From Sinorhizobium fredii NGR234 (GTDB lineage Bacteria; Pseudomonadota; Alphaproteobacteria; Rhizobiales; Rhizobiaceae): 64,000 bases of DNA. A program made the position numbers and the translations under genes. The notes under the pieces are model-generated. The model searched no databases, had not been told where the DNA came from, and saw only the letters and a list, made by a program, of their open reading frames with translations. This document shows, piece by piece, positions 1-9,560 of the stretch; position 1 is the first letter of the stretch, and each line of letters starts with the position of its first letter. The DNA is taken from positions 124,001 to 188,000 of the forward strand of contig NC_012587.1 of assembly GCF_000018545.1 (NCBI RefSeq), written 5' to 3'.

Positions 1-477
1 GTGATTTCCTTCGATCCCAACATCCGGCCCGGCTTCATCACGGACCGAGAGGCGCACCTCGCCCGCATGAACCGCATGGCGGCAATGTCTGACATCATCA
101 AGTTTTCCGACGAGGATCTAGCCTGGTTCGGCATGGAGGGCAGCCACGATGCGCTTGCGGCCGAGTGGCTGAAGCGCGGCCCGAAGCTGGTGTTGATCAC
201 CCGGGGCGCCGACGGCGCCGTCGGCTATACGAAGAACCACAAGGTCGAAGTCGCAAGCGAGCGCGTGACGGTGGTCGACACGGTCGGCGCCGGCGACACC
301 TTCGATGCCGGCGTGCTGGCCGCGCTGAAGCTCAACAACCTGCTGACCAAGGAGCAGGTCGCAAACCTGAGCGACGAGGCGGTCCGGCAAGCGCTGGCGC
401 TTGGTGCCAAGGCAGCGGCCGTGACCGTGTCGCGCGCAGGCGCCAATCCGCCGTGGAAATACGAGATCGGGCTCTGA
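1..477 (+). CDS. frk: PfkB-family sugar kinase, probable fructokinase (5' end outside window)
   Basis: C-terminal part of a PfkB/ribokinase-family carbohydrate kinase, which phosphorylates a sugar or sugar acid with ATP. The visible 158 residues contain the family's second signature, DTVGAGDTFDAGV at about residues 92-104, with the catalytic Asp in GAGD that acts as general base. Family members are usually 300-330 aa, so about half the protein lies left of the window and the GTG at position 1 is not the real start. Fructokinase is the best guess because it lies next to pgi, as I recall for S. meliloti; 2-keto-3-deoxygluconate kinase is an alternative that the visible part cannot exclude. Confidence 0.8.
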   Translation: MISFDPNIRPGFITDREAHLARMNRMAAMSDIIKFSDEDLAWFGMEGSHDALAAEWLKRGPKLVLITRGADGAVGYTKNHKVEVASERVTVVDTVGAGDTFDAGVLAALKLNNLLTKEQVANLSDEAVRQALALGAKAAAVTVSRAGANPPWKYEIGL

Positions 478-559
478 TTTCCGGATGAGCCCCTCCCGAG
501 TGAAGGGGTACTTTCGACAAGAGCGGATCGGGCGCATCCGCAAGCGGCCAGCGGATGCA

Positions 560-755
560 CCCCCCTCTGCCCTGCCGGGCATCTCCCCCACAAGGAGGGA
601 GATTCGCTAGAGGCACCGCCTTCTAGCACAGCCAAGGCCAGCTCCCTGGGTGGATTGGCATTGTTTCTCGAAGAGTGAACGCGGAGCCTGCCTCCGGCCG
701 ATCTCCCCCCTTGTGGGCCCTTGCGGGGGAGATGCCCGGCAGGGCAGAGGGGGGC
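560..755. repeat. RIME-type rhizobial intergenic repeat (inverted arms)
   Basis: The 332-bp gap after the sugar kinase holds two oppositely oriented copies of one motif: CCCTGCCGGGCATCTCCCCC at about 570-589 and its inverse at about 730-750, with about 100 bp between. The right copy also forms a local hairpin (CTCCCCC..GGGGGAG). The arrangement fits the rhizobial intergenic mosaic (RIME) elements. A related pair occurs at 36982-37153. It may act as a transcript-end structure between the convergent sugar kinase and pgi genes. Confidence 0.75.
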
Positions 756-809
756 GTCGACACTCGCTACCCCGCCCGTCCTGCCGCTGCAATCTGATCG
801 CTTTCGGCG

Positions 810-2435
810 TTACCGCGCCGCCTTCAGCAGCGCATCAACCAGGCCCGCTGTCGAGGAATCGTGGCCCGCGGCGCTCTCCTTGCCCTCGACGACGGGCAGC
901 AGGCCGGTCGCCAGTTCCTTGCCGAGCTCGACGCCCCACTGGTCGAAGGAGTTGATGTTGAAGAGCGCGCCTTCGACGAAGACGCGGTGCTCGTAGAGCG
1001 CGATCAGGCGGCCGAAAGCGAAGGGGTCGAGCTGGTCGTAGACGAAAGTAAGCGAAGGCCGGTTGCCGGTGAAGACGCGGTGTGGTGCGATCTTGTCCGC
1101 CTTCGCCTCGTCCATGCCCTTCGAGGTGAGCTGCGCCTTAGCCTCAGTCAGCGTACGGCCTTTCATCAGCGCTTCCGACTGCGCAAGGCAGTTGGCGATC
1201 AGCAACTGGTGCTGGTGGCGCAGGTCCTTTTCGTGGCCGTTGGCGGCGATCATGAATTCTGCCGGAATGATGTCGGTGCCCTGGTGGATGAGCTGGTAGA
1301 AGGCGTGCTGGCCATTGGTGCCCGGCTCGCCCCAGACGACCGGCCCGGTCGCAAATTCCACCGGCTTGCTGTCGAGCGTGACGGCCTTGCCGTTCGATTC
1401 CATGTCGAGCTGCTGCAGATAGGCCGGGAAGCGCGACAGGCGCTGGTCGTAGGGGAGGATCGCCCGCGACGGATAGCCGAGCACGTTGCGATGGTAGAAG
1501 CCGATGAGGCCGAGCAGAACAGGTAGGTTCTCGCGGACCGGGGCGGTACGGAAATGCTCGTCGATCGCGTGGCCGCCGTCGAGGAAGCGGCCGAAATTCT
1601 CACTTCCGACGGCGATCATCAGCGGCAGGCCGATGGCCGACCAGATCGAGTAGCGCCCGCCGACCCAATCCCAGAAGCCGAAGACGCGGGCGGCGTCGAT
1701 GCCGAAGGCGGCGACCTTGTCGAGTGCCGTCGAGACCGCCGCGAAGTGATTGCCGACCGCCGCCTCGCCGAGCTTGCCGGCGATGAAGGCGCGCGCCGTC
1801 GCCGCATTGGTCATCGTCTCGATCGTCGTGAAGGTCTTCGAGGCGACGATGAACAGAGAAGTTTCCGGGTCGAGCAGCTTCAGCGTATCGGCGATATGGG
1901 CGCCGTCGACATTGGAAACGAAATGCAGCCGCGGACCGTCGTGGAAGGGCGCGAGCGCCAGCGTCGCCATCACCGGGCCGAGGTCGGAGCCGCCGATGCC
2001 GATATTGACCACATCGGTGATCTTCTTGCCGGTGGCGCCCTTCAGGGCGCCGGAACGCACGTCGTCGGCAAAGGCACCCATCGCCTCCAGAACGGCATTG
2101 ACGTCGGGCATGACGTCCTTGCCGGCGACGAGGATTGGCCGGTTCGATCGGTTCCGGAGTGCCGTATGCAGGACGGCGCGTTCCTCAGTGATGTTGATGA
2201 TGTCGCCACGGAACATCGCGTCCCGCTTCTCTTCGACCTTGGCGGCTTTCGCCAGCGCCTCGAGACCGTCGAGGACCTTGTCGTTCACGGCGCATTTCGA
2301 ATAGTCGAGCAGAAGATCGTCGAGCCTCGTGCTGAAGCGCGAAAAGCGGTTCGGATCGGCCGCGAAGGCGGCCCGGATGTCGGTTGCATTGGTCTCGCGT
2401 GCAGTGGCTTTGAGGGTTTCGACAAGCGCTTTCAT
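810..2435 (-). CDS. pgi: glucose-6-phosphate isomerase
   Basis: Interconverts glucose-6-phosphate and fructose-6-phosphate in the cytoplasm (glycolysis, Entner-Doudoroff cycling, polysaccharide precursor supply). The 541-aa length is normal for bacterial PGI. Visible motifs are the sugar-phosphate binding stretch [13 protein letters not shown] near residue 210, the family signature [14 protein letters not shown] near 260, [17 protein letters not shown] with the catalytic Glu/His region near 345-365, and the C-terminal signature [20 protein letters not shown]. The ATG at 2435 gives the expected N-terminus. It converges with the fructokinase-like gene and lies downstream of fadD on the same strand, separated by a 318-bp repeat-containing gap, so it is probably transcribed on its own. 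Confidence 0.97.
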   Translation of the reverse strand: MKALVETLKATARETNATDIRAAFAADPNRFSRFSTRLDDLLLDYSKCAVNDKVLDGLEALAKAAKVEEKRDAMFRGDIINITEERAVLHTALRNRSNRPILVAGKDVMPDVNAVLEAMGAFADDVRSGALKGATGKKITDVVNIGIGGSDLGPVMATLALAPFHDGPRLHFVSNVDGAHIADTLKLLDPETSLFIVASKTFTTIETMTNAATARAFIAGKLGEAAVGNHFAAVSTALDKVAAFGIDAARVFGFWDWVGGRYSIWSAIGLPLMIAVGSENFGRFLDGGHAIDEHFRTAPVRENLPVLLGLIGFYHRNVLGYPSRAILPYDQRLSRFPAYLQQLDMESNGKAVTLDSKPVEFATGPVVWGEPGTNGQHAFYQLIHQGTDIIPAEFMIAANGHEKDLRHQHQLLIANCLAQSEALMKGRTLTEAKAQLTSKGMDEAKADKIAPHRVFTGNRPSLTFVYDQLDPFAFGRLIALYEHRVFVEGALFNINSFDQWGVELGKELATGLLPVVEGKESAAGHDSSTAGLVDALLKAAR

Positions 2436-2594
2436 CGCAGGGCTCCTTGCATCGGAAATCGGCTGCGATAGCTAGTCGGTTTAGACGTGGCAAATCAAGG
2501 GCAGGTGTGCACTGCAGCGAAAAAAGCAGGTCGCTGGGGGCGGTGTCGCAGTTCATGTCGCCGAAAAATATGCGGCGGTTCGGCGGCAATCTGC

Positions 2595-2733
2595 CCCTCT
2601 CCTCGGGTTTAACCCGAGGACTAACCCTCTCCCCGCACGCGGGGAGAGGGTACTTTGGAGGTTGAGGCGTCGCCGCGAGCCCCCTTCGCCCGCCTGCGGG
2701 GAGAAGGTGCCGGCAGGCGGATGAGGGGCTTTA
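2595..2733. repeat. palindromic REP-like repeat cluster between fadD and pgi
   Basis: The gap 2436-2753 contains three stem-loops in a row: CCTCGGGTT/AACCCGAGG at 2601-2619, CCCTCTCCCCGC/GCGGGGAGAGGG at about 2625-2650, and a CGCCTGCGGGGAGAAGG... segment at about 2690-2720. Such GC-rich palindromes are typical of dispersed intergenic repeats in Rhizobiaceae. The position just after the fadD stop suggests that they can also end the fadD transcript. Confidence 0.65.
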
Positions 2734-2753
2734 CCGCGCTTTGAGCGAAATGA

Positions 2754-4454
2754 TCAGCCCCGCAGGTCCTTCCGCAAAATCTTGCCGACGTTCGACTTCG
2801 GCAGTTCGTCGCGGAACTCCACATGTCTCGGTCGCTTGTAGTTGGTGAGGTTTTCGGCGCAATGGCGCTTGACGTCCTCTTCGGTGAGGTTCGGATCCTT
2901 GCGCACCACGAAGAGCTTGACCGCCTCGCCGGAATGCGGATCGGCGATGCCGATCGCCGCGCATTCCAGGATGCCGGGGTGGGTCGCCACGACCTCCTCG
3001 ATCTCGTTCGGGAAGACGTTGAAGCCGGAAACGAGGATCATGTCCTTCTTGCGGTCGACGATCTTCGTCAGCCCGGCGGCATTCATGAAGCCGATGTCGC
3101 CGGTGCGGAAGAAACCGTCGGGAGAAATCGCCTTGGCCGTCTCGTCGGGGCGCTGCCAGTAGCCGGCCATGACCTGCGGGCCGCGGATGCAGATCTCGCC
3201 GATTTCGCCGGTCGGCAGGCTATTGCCGTTTTCGTCGCGGATTTCGACCTCGGTCGAGGGCAGCGGCATGCCGATCGTGCCGGTGAACTCGTCAGTGTCG
3301 AGCCGGTTGGCGGTGGCGACCGGAGAGGTTTCCGAGAGCCCGTAGCCTTCATGGATCGGGCAGTGCGTCATGGCAAGCCAGCGTTCCGCCACCGGTCGCT
3401 GCACCGCCATGCCGCCGCCGAAGGTCAGGATCAGCGAGGCAAAATCGAGCTTCTGAAACTCCGGATTGTTCATCAGCGCGTTGAACAGCGTGTTGAGACC
3501 CGGGAAGATGTTGGTCTTGTACTTGCCCAGTTCCGCGACGAAGGCGGGAATGTCGCGCGGATTGGGGATCAGGATGTTGTTGCCGCCGGTCGCAAGCCCC
3601 ATCAGCGAATTCACCGTCAGCGCGAAGATATGATAGAGCGGCAAGGCGCACATGAAGGTGAGGTTGTCCGGGCGCGGCTTGCGCAGGAACGCCGTGTTCA
3701 GCCAGAGCTCCATCTGCGCCATGTTGGACAGCAGATTGGCATGGGTGAGGGTGGCGCCCTTGGAAACGCCGGTCGTGCCGCCGGTATATTGCAGGAAGGC
3801 GACATCGCCGGGTCCGACATTCGGCTTCGCAAGCTGAAGCTTCTCGCCCTTGGCAAGAACCGAGCGGAAGGAGACGTGGCCCGGCAGCGACCAGGCGGGA
3901 ACGAGCTTCTTTACGCGGCGCACGACGAGATTGACGAGGAGGCCCTTCACCCCGAGCATGTCGCCCATCGTCGCGACCACCACGTGCTTGACCTTGGTCC
4001 GGGCGACGACCTGCTCGACCGTATGGGCGAAATTTTCGAGTACGAAGATCGCCTTGGCGCCGGCATCGACCAGCTGGTGTTCGAGCTCGCGCGGCGTGTA
4101 GAGCGGGTTGACGTTGACGACCGTGTAGCCGGCCCTGAGGATGCCGTAGACGATCACCGGGTTCTGCAGGATGTTCGGCATCATGACGGCGACGCGATCG
4201 CCCTTCGCCAGACCGAGCGACTGCAGCCAGGCGCCGATTCGACCCGACTGGACATTGAGATCGGCGAAGGTGAGCGACTTGCCCATGCAGGTGAAGGCGG
4301 GGCGCCAGGAATGCTGCGCCACCGCATGGTCGAAGAACTCGCCGAGCGATCGGTAGGGGAGCGGTCCGATTTCGGCGGGCACGCCCGGCGGATAGGATTT
4401 GACCCAGTTTTTCGCCGCGCCGGACCCCGCCTGCTGCATGCTTGCTTCCGCCAT
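2754..4454 (-). CDS. fadD: long-chain fatty acid-CoA ligase
   Basis: Activates long-chain fatty acids to acyl-CoA with ATP at the inner membrane face, the entry step of beta-oxidation. The 566-aa protein has the ANL-superfamily phosphate-binding motif YTGGTTGVSKGATLTH near residue 220, the adenylate motif GYGLSETSP near 365, GYWQRPDET and the hinge/DRKKDMI motif near 450, and the C-terminal catalytic Lys region NVGKILRKDL at the end. I recall that fadD next to pgi in S. meliloti affects swarming and nodulation. The start at 4454 follows a purine-rich GGGAGAGAG. A palindromic operator lies about 130 bp upstream (4585-4600). Confidence 0.96.
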   Translation of the reverse strand: MAEASMQQAGSGAAKNWVKSYPPGVPAEIGPLPYRSLGEFFDHAVAQHSWRPAFTCMGKSLTFADLNVQSGRIGAWLQSLGLAKGDRVAVMMPNILQNPVIVYGILRAGYTVVNVNPLYTPRELEHQLVDAGAKAIFVLENFAHTVEQVVARTKVKHVVVATMGDMLGVKGLLVNLVVRRVKKLVPAWSLPGHVSFRSVLAKGEKLQLAKPNVGPGDVAFLQYTGGTTGVSKGATLTHANLLSNMAQMELWLNTAFLRKPRPDNLTFMCALPLYHIFALTVNSLMGLATGGNNILIPNPRDIPAFVAELGKYKTNIFPGLNTLFNALMNNPEFQKLDFASLILTFGGGMAVQRPVAERWLAMTHCPIHEGYGLSETSPVATANRLDTDEFTGTIGMPLPSTEVEIRDENGNSLPTGEIGEICIRGPQVMAGYWQRPDETAKAISPDGFFRTGDIGFMNAAGLTKIVDRKKDMILVSGFNVFPNEIEEVVATHPGILECAAIGIADPHSGEAVKLFVVRKDPNLTEEDVKRHCAENLTNYKRPRHVEFRDELPKSNVGKILRKDLRG

Positions 4455-4844
4455 GATCTCTCTCCCTCTGGTAGCAACGAACGGCCTTGCTCACGGCGAA
4501 GAAAAATCCCTCCCGATCTTTCCTCCCGACCGAAGATGCTGCTTTTCCAGCGTCTCTTCAAGCACTAATCGGAATTATATAACTTTGACGTAAACGTCAA
4601 TAATGACGACGCAGATGCAGGGGACGGATTTGCAGGCAGGCAGGCGAAAACAATCGAAATCTCCCTGTCATGTCTCTCCGCTAGACCCTCGGCAGGCGAT
4701 CACGGCAATTGTGAATTGATCCCGAACCAGCGCGATGATTTGGAGGCGCGACCCTCTTTATGCCGAAAGCGCGCATAGAGGAAGGATGCGGGCTGGCAAG
4801 GCTGCGGGATTGTTGTAAGGTTCTTGAGAGACGGAGGACTACAG
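4455..4844. other. intergenic region between divergent fadD and PerM-family gene
   Basis: This 390-bp gap separates divergent genes and must hold both promoters. The only clear element is the 16-bp palindrome at 4585-4600. I saw no further gene, repeat or RNA structure that I can support. Confidence 0.5.
4585..4600. promoter_or_regulatory. palindromic operator upstream of fadD
   Basis: TTGACGTAAACGTCAA is a dyad (TTGACGT-AA-ACGTCAA). A close relative occurs upstream of the nitronate monooxygenase gene at 35517-35538. The ACGT(T/A)(T/A)ACGT core resembles, as I recall, sites predicted for MerR-family LiuR regulators of branched-chain and fatty acid catabolism in proteobacteria. Assignment to LiuR is inference; the shared palindrome is seen directly. 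Confidence 0.6.
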
Positions 4845-6020
4845 GTGCAATTGGGCAATCGTGAGCGAGAAAATCCCCCGGTGGAGCCGCGGCTCTTCGG
4901 GCAGCCTGCCCATTCGCGCTCGGCCCTCGTCCTGCCGATCTCGGCGGCCCGTTGGATGCTCGTCCTCATCCTGCTGGCCGGCGTCTATTTCTTCCATGGC
5001 TTCGTCGTGCCGGTGCTGGCCGCCGTCGTCATCGGCTTTGCGAGCTGGCCCATCTACCGTCGCCTGCTTCAGGCCCTGAACGGCAATCGCACCTTGGCGG
5101 CGACCATTGCGATCATCTCCGTCATCGCCTTTATCGTCGTGCCCATCTCGATTGCCGCGGCCTATGCGATCGACGAGGTGCGCGATTGGCTCGTCTGGGC
5201 GGTGGAAACCAACGTCAATGGGGCGCCGGTCCCGGCCTGGCTGACGACCATCCCGGTGGCGGGCGCCTGGCTCGGTCAGCAATGGGTGAAATATGTCGGG
5301 CATCCGGGCGCGCTCGGCGAACTGGTTCAGCTCGTCAGCGGCTCCAATATCGGCAACATCTACCGCGGTGTGCTGGTGATTGGCGCCTCCGCCTTCCAGT
5401 CCTTCCTGACACTGCTCTTCATGCTGATCACGCTGTTCTTCGTCTATCGGGACGGCCATTCCTTCTCAAAGCAGCTCGATCGTCTCGGCGAGCAGATTTT
5501 CCCGATGCGCTGGGAGCGCCTGTCGCGGGTCGTGCCGCTGACCATCAGCTCGACTGTGACCGGCATGGGCATCATCGCGATCGGCGAAGGCATCGTTCTC
5601 GGTGTCGCCTATTGGCTGGCCGGGGTGCCGTCGCCGGTGACGCTCGGCATCATCACCGGTCTCATGGCGCTCATTCCGGGCGGCGCACCGCTCTGCTTCA
5701 CCCTGGTGTCGATCTATCTGGTGGCGAGCGGCTCGCCTTTTCACGGCGTGGCGCTCTTCGCCTGGGGTACGACGGAGCTCTTCATCGTCGACAAGACGCT
5801 TCGTCCAAGGCTCGTCGGCGGCCCGATCAAGCTGCCCTTCCTGCCGACCTTCTTCGGCCTTGTCGGCGGCGTCAAGACGATGGGTTTTCTTGGTCTTTTC
5901 GTCGGTCCGGTGCTGATGGCGCTGCTCGTCGCAATCTGGCGGGAGTGGATGCACGAGGTGGCGAACCAGCCGGAGCCGACGGCAAATCCGATCTCCCGGG
6001 TCGACATCGCCGCGAAATAG
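4845..6020 (+). CDS. AI-2E / PerM (UPF0118) family membrane permease
   Basis: Polytopic inner-membrane protein of the AI-2E transporter superfamily. It has paired N-terminal hydrophobic segments (about residues 30-75), a soluble middle region, and a block of transmembrane helices from about residue 185 to the C-terminus. The family's conserved C-terminal region is recognisable (GLMALIPGGAPLCF and PTFFGLVGGVKTMGFLGLFVGPVL). The substrate is unknown; family members have been linked to AI-2 export, ion antiport and envelope roles. An open frame starts at TTG 4824, but the GTG at 4845 is preceded by AGACGGAGGA with proper spacing, giving 391 aa. It is followed by the sensor kinase gene on the same strand. 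Confidence 0.85.
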   Translation: MQLGNRERENPPVEPRLFGQPAHSRSALVLPISAARWMLVLILLAGVYFFHGFVVPVLAAVVIGFASWPIYRRLLQALNGNRTLAATIAIISVIAFIVVPISIAAAYAIDEVRDWLVWAVETNVNGAPVPAWLTTIPVAGAWLGQQWVKYVGHPGALGELVQLVSGSNIGNIYRGVLVIGASAFQSFLTLLFMLITLFFVYRDGHSFSKQLDRLGEQIFPMRWERLSRVVPLTISSTVTGMGIIAIGEGIVLGVAYWLAGVPSPVTLGIITGLMALIPGGAPLCFTLVSIYLVASGSPFHGVALFAWGTTELFIVDKTLRPRLVGGPIKLPFLPTFFGLVGGVKTMGFLGLFVGPVLMALLVAIWREWMHEVANQPEPTANPISRVDIAAK

Positions 6021-6125
6021 GAGCGCCAGCCTGCGGGCCGATCCTGCCTCTTCGGAGTCACCGTCGGGCCGCATGTCAGCGTCGCAGGAGTGAATCTTCT
6101 CCAAGGATCAAGTTCGAGAGATTGC

Positions 6126-8810
6126 ATGCCCGAGATTGATCGCGACCCGGCAAGCCGCCCCGATCCCGATGCCCTGCTGGCGCTGGCCGAAAAGGGCGGG
6201 CGAGGGAAGCTGACGGTATTCCTCGGCGCCGCCCCCGGCGTCGGAAAGACCTACGCCATGCTGATGCGGGCGCAGCGCCTCAAGGAAGAGGGCGCCGATA
6301 TCGTCATCGGACTTGTCGAGACGCATGGGCGCAGCGAAACCGCGGCGCTGCTCGAAGGGCTCGAGGTCTTGCCGCGCCGCGAAGTGGCGCATGGCGGCCG
6401 TACCCTCCACGAATTCGATCTCGATGCCGCATTGGCGCGCCATCCGCGGATCATTGTCGTCGATGAACTCGCCCACACGAATTTCGGCGAAAGCCGTCAC
6501 CCCAAGCGCTATCAGGACATCGAGGAACTGGTGGATGCCGGCATCGATGTCTGGACGGCGCTCAACATCCAGCATCTTGAAAGCCTGTCGGACATCGTCG
6601 CCCAGATTGCCGGCGTGCCCGTACGCGAGCGCATTCCCGACACGGTGCTGAACCGTGCCGACGAGGTGCTGCTGGTGGACCTGCCGCCGGCCGAACTGAT
6701 CGACCGGCTGAAGGAAGGCAAGGTTTACCTGCCCGACAGTGCCAAGCGGGCGGTGGACAACTTCTTCCGGCTCGGCAATCTGACGGCGCTGCGCGAGTTG
6801 GCGCTGAGGCGCACCGCCGACCGGGTCGACGACCAGATGGTCGACTACCTCAAGCAGAACGCCATAGAGGGTCCCTGGCCGGCCAGCGAAAGGCTTCTCG
6901 TCTGCATCGGCCCGGACCCGCTCTCGGAAAAGGTGGTGAGGACGGCGAGCCGGCTGGCCTCTGGCCTCAATGCCGATTGGATCGTCGTTTCCGTCGAGCG
7001 CGCGGATCGCGAGGCGGCCGACGGCGAGGCGATGCGCCAGCTCGACGAGACCTTCCGTCTCGCCGAGCAATTGGGCGCCGAAACGCGCCGCATCATCGGC
7101 AGCGATTTCGTCGAGGAGATCCTGAAGCTTGCGAGGCGCGAGAACGCGACGCAAATCGTCATCGGCGCGCGGCGGCACCGGTTCCCGCTGAACCTGTTCC
7201 GCGCCTCCTTGCCCGACGCGTTGGCCAAGCGCGTGTCGGGAATCGGCATCCATCTCGTCACAGGCAAGATCGAGCCGGTCGCCAGGACGCGCCGGAGAAG
7301 CAAGCAGCTGCTGCCGGAGGGATTGGAGCGAGCGCTCGCCATAGCCGGTGGCACCGTCGGGCTCGCGACGGTGCTCGGCCTGCTGATCGAGCAGTTCATT
7401 ATCCTGCAGAATATTTCGCTTCTCTATCTGCTCGCGGTGCTTGCTTCGGCGGTTTACGCCGGCTACTTCGCGGCCCTGGCGGCGGCGCTGTTTTCCGTTG
7501 TCGCTTACAATTTCTTCTTCATCGAGCCGGTCAACACGTTCACCGTGGCCGAGCCGCACGAGGTTTTCGCTCTTTTCGTCTTCCTGGCGGCCGCGGCGCT
7601 CGCCGGCGGCCTTGCCTCGCGCATTCGCGAACAGGCGAAGACCGCAAGAAACAGGGCGACGGCAACCCAGGCACTCTATGATTTTTCCCGCAAGCTTTCC
7701 GGCACCGCCAATGCCGACGACGTGCTGTGGGCGGCCGTCACCCAGATGCAATCGACGCTGAGGCGCAACGCTGTCATGTTGCTGCCCGAGGATGGAGATA
7801 TCGCCTTGCGCGCGGCCTGGCCGCCGGACACCGAACTGACCGTCAGCGACATGATCGCGGCGCGCTGGGCTTTCGAGAAGAAGGAGGCGGCCGGCAATGA
7901 TACCGGCACGCTGCCGAACAGCCCGTTTCAGTTCAGGCCGCTGATGAGCCCGCAGGGTGTCGTCGGGGTTTGCGGCTTTTTGCAGGAGGACAGTCCTCTC
8001 GAGATCAATGAGGAGCGGGCTCTTGCCGCGATCCTCGACCAGACCGCGATCGCCGTCGACCGGGCACGGCTGTCGCGCGAAAGCCTCGATCAGGCTGCCC
8101 AGCTCGAGGGCGAGAAATTCCGTGCCGCGCTTCTTTCGTCGCTCTCCCACGACCTCACGACGCCTTTGGCGACAATTGGCAGCGCCGTGATCAGTCTTCG
8201 CCAGCTTGGCGAAGGAACGCCGAAGGATGCCCGGGAGGACCTTCTGAAGTCGATCGAGGAGGAAAGCGGCAGGCTGACACGCTTCGTCACCAACCTGCTC
8301 GACATGAACCGGATCGAGGCCGGTACGATCAATGCCCGGCGTGATCGGGTCGATGTGGCGGAGGTGGTGCATGATGCCGTGGAACGGGCCCGGAAATATT
8401 TCCCCGGCCGCGTCTTCGAGACCAGCATCGCCTTGGGCCTGCCGGCGATGCGCGGCGACGGCGTGCTGCTTGGCCAGGTCCTCTTCAATCTGCTCGACAA
8501 TGCGAATCGGTTCGGCGGCGACGAACCCGTCAGCATCTATGCCCGACGCGAGGGCGATGAGGTCGTGCTGTCGGTGACGGACCTCGGCAAGGGCATCGCG
8601 CCCGCCGATCTCGAGCACGTCTTCGACAAGTTCTTCCGCAAGGGAAAACCGGATGGCCGCTCGCTCGGCACGGGCCTCGGCCTTACGATCAGCAGGAGCT
8701 TCGTCGAGGCGATGGGCGGGCGGATCAAAGCGGAGAGCCCGGCGCTGCGCCGCCGCGGCACGCGGATTTCCATGCGCTTCCCGGCGGCCGAGGCGGAGCT
8801 CTCGAACTGA
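6126..8810 (+). CDS. kdpD: KdpD-type osmosensitive/K+-sensing histidine kinase (orphan)
   Basis: Membrane sensor kinase with the full KdpD architecture. The N-terminal KdpD domain carries a Walker A (GAAPGVGKT, about residue 34) and DELAHTNF. A universal-stress-protein-like domain follows (about 240-370), then four close transmembrane helices (about 400-490), a GAF-like region, a HisKA with SSLSHDLTTPLATI near residue 675 (phosphorylated His), and a HATPase with NLLDNANRF and GTGLGLTISRSF. KdpD normally pairs with KdpE to control the kdpFABC potassium pump. No kdpABC or response regulator gene is adjacent here, so its partner must be elsewhere. The ATG at 6126 is preferred; an in-frame GTG at 6090 has no usable spacing to a ribosome binding site. 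Confidence 0.88.
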   Translation: MPEIDRDPASRPDPDALLALAEKGGRGKLTVFLGAAPGVGKTYAMLMRAQRLKEEGADIVIGLVETHGRSETAALLEGLEVLPRREVAHGGRTLHEFDLDAALARHPRIIVVDELAHTNFGESRHPKRYQDIEELVDAGIDVWTALNIQHLESLSDIVAQIAGVPVRERIPDTVLNRADEVLLVDLPPAELIDRLKEGKVYLPDSAKRAVDNFFRLGNLTALRELALRRTADRVDDQMVDYLKQNAIEGPWPASERLLVCIGPDPLSEKVVRTASRLASGLNADWIVVSVERADREAADGEAMRQLDETFRLAEQLGAETRRIIGSDFVEEILKLARRENATQIVIGARRHRFPLNLFRASLPDALAKRVSGIGIHLVTGKIEPVARTRRRSKQLLPEGLERALAIAGGTVGLATVLGLLIEQFIILQNISLLYLLAVLASAVYAGYFAALAAALFSVVAYNFFFIEPVNTFTVAEPHEVFALFVFLAAAALAGGLASRIREQAKTARNRATATQALYDFSRKLSGTANADDVLWAAVTQMQSTLRRNAVMLLPEDGDIALRAAWPPDTELTVSDMIAARWAFEKKEAAGNDTGTLPNSPFQFRPLMSPQGVVGVCGFLQEDSPLEINEERALAAILDQTAIAVDRARLSRESLDQAAQLEGEKFRAALLSSLSHDLTTPLATIGSAVISLRQLGEGTPKDAREDLLKSIEEESGRLTRFVTNLLDMNRIEAGTINARRDRVDVAEVVHDAVERARKYFPGRVFETSIALGLPAMRGDGVLLGQVLFNLLDNANRFGGDEPVSIYARREGDEVVLSVTDLGKGIAPADLEHVFDKFFRKGKPDGRSLGTGLGLTISRSFVEAMGGRIKAESPALRRRGTRISMRFPAAEAELSN

Positions 8811-8894
8811 GGCGAGGTCGATATGGCCTTTGCCGCGAAGTTGTTTTATGACGGACTGCAATCATAAATTTGCAGGGGGCCGGGTTCCAAAAAG

Positions 8895-9560
8895 ATGAAT
8901 GTCGCTTCGGATGGCGGGGAGCCTGGCGGGCCGGGCGCGGATCGGCGCCCCATCGCGGCGCGCGACAGCGGCTTCGCACGCCGCTTGACGGCGCTGCTCC
9001 TCAAGACGCCGATCACCCCGAACGAGATTTCGCTGCTGAGCGTCGGCTTCGCCGCGATCGGCGCCGCGGCCCTCCTCTATGCGACGCGCTGGCCCTTTCT
9101 TTATCTCGTCGCCGTCGCCGGCATTCAGTTGCGCCTCCTCTGCAACCTCCTAGACGGGATGGTGGCGGTCGAGGGCGGCCGGGGCTCGCCGGTCGGGGCG
9201 CTCTACAACGAGTTTCCCGATCGTGTCGCCGACACGCTGCTGATCGTGGCGCTCGGCTATGCCGCCGGCGCCGGCTGGCTCGGCTGGGCGGGTGCCCTTG
9301 CCGCGGCCCTGACGGCCTATGTGCGCGTCTTCGGCGGTTCGCTCGGCCAGGCCCAGGTTTTTCGCGGTCCCATGGCCAAGCAGCATCGCATGGCGCTGAT
9401 GAGCCTTGCCTGCCTGCTGGCGCTCGGCGAGGCCCTGCTGACCTCGGAACGCTTCGTACTCTACACCGCCGGATGGATCATCCTGGCCGGGTCGCTCATC
9501 ACCTGCTGGACCCGCACCCGGGCGATCGTCTCGCGCATCCCGGGAGCCGCAAAGCCGTGA
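8895..9560 (+). CDS. CDP-alcohol phosphatidyltransferase family protein, divergent
   Basis: Predicted inner-membrane enzyme of the CDP-alcohol phosphatidyltransferase fold (221 aa, several hydrophobic helices). The family motif DxxDGxxARx8GxxxDxxxD is only partly kept. The sequence reads NLLDGMVAVEGG...GALYNEFPDRVAD, so Asn replaces the first Asp, the AR pair is lost and the third Asp appears to be Asn. It may use an altered substrate or metal site. It starts a tight cluster with a PlsC-type acyltransferase (stop/start overlap GTGA) and a CdsA-type gene, which points to phospholipid head-group or acyl metabolism. The exact reaction cannot be told from sequence. Confidence 0.75.
   Translation: MNVASDGGEPGGPGADRRPIAARDSGFARRLTALLLKTPITPNEISLLSVGFAAIGAAALLYATRWPFLYLVAVAGIQLRLLCNLLDGMVAVEGGRGSPVGALYNEFPDRVADTLLIVALGYAAGAGWLGWAGALAAALTAYVRVFGGSLGQAQVFRGPMAKQHRMALMSLACLLALGEALLTSERFVLYTAGWIILAGSLITCWTRTRAIVSRIPGAAKP

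Noticed and set aside
2823..4568. 581-codon plus-strand frame opposite fadD
   Set aside because: Antisense shadow; fadD on the minus strand has all ANL-family motifs.
6108..8861. 917-codon open frame on the minus strand opposite the KdpD gene
   Set aside because: Antisense shadow of a high-GC gene. It has no recognisable motifs, while the plus-strand product has every KdpD domain.
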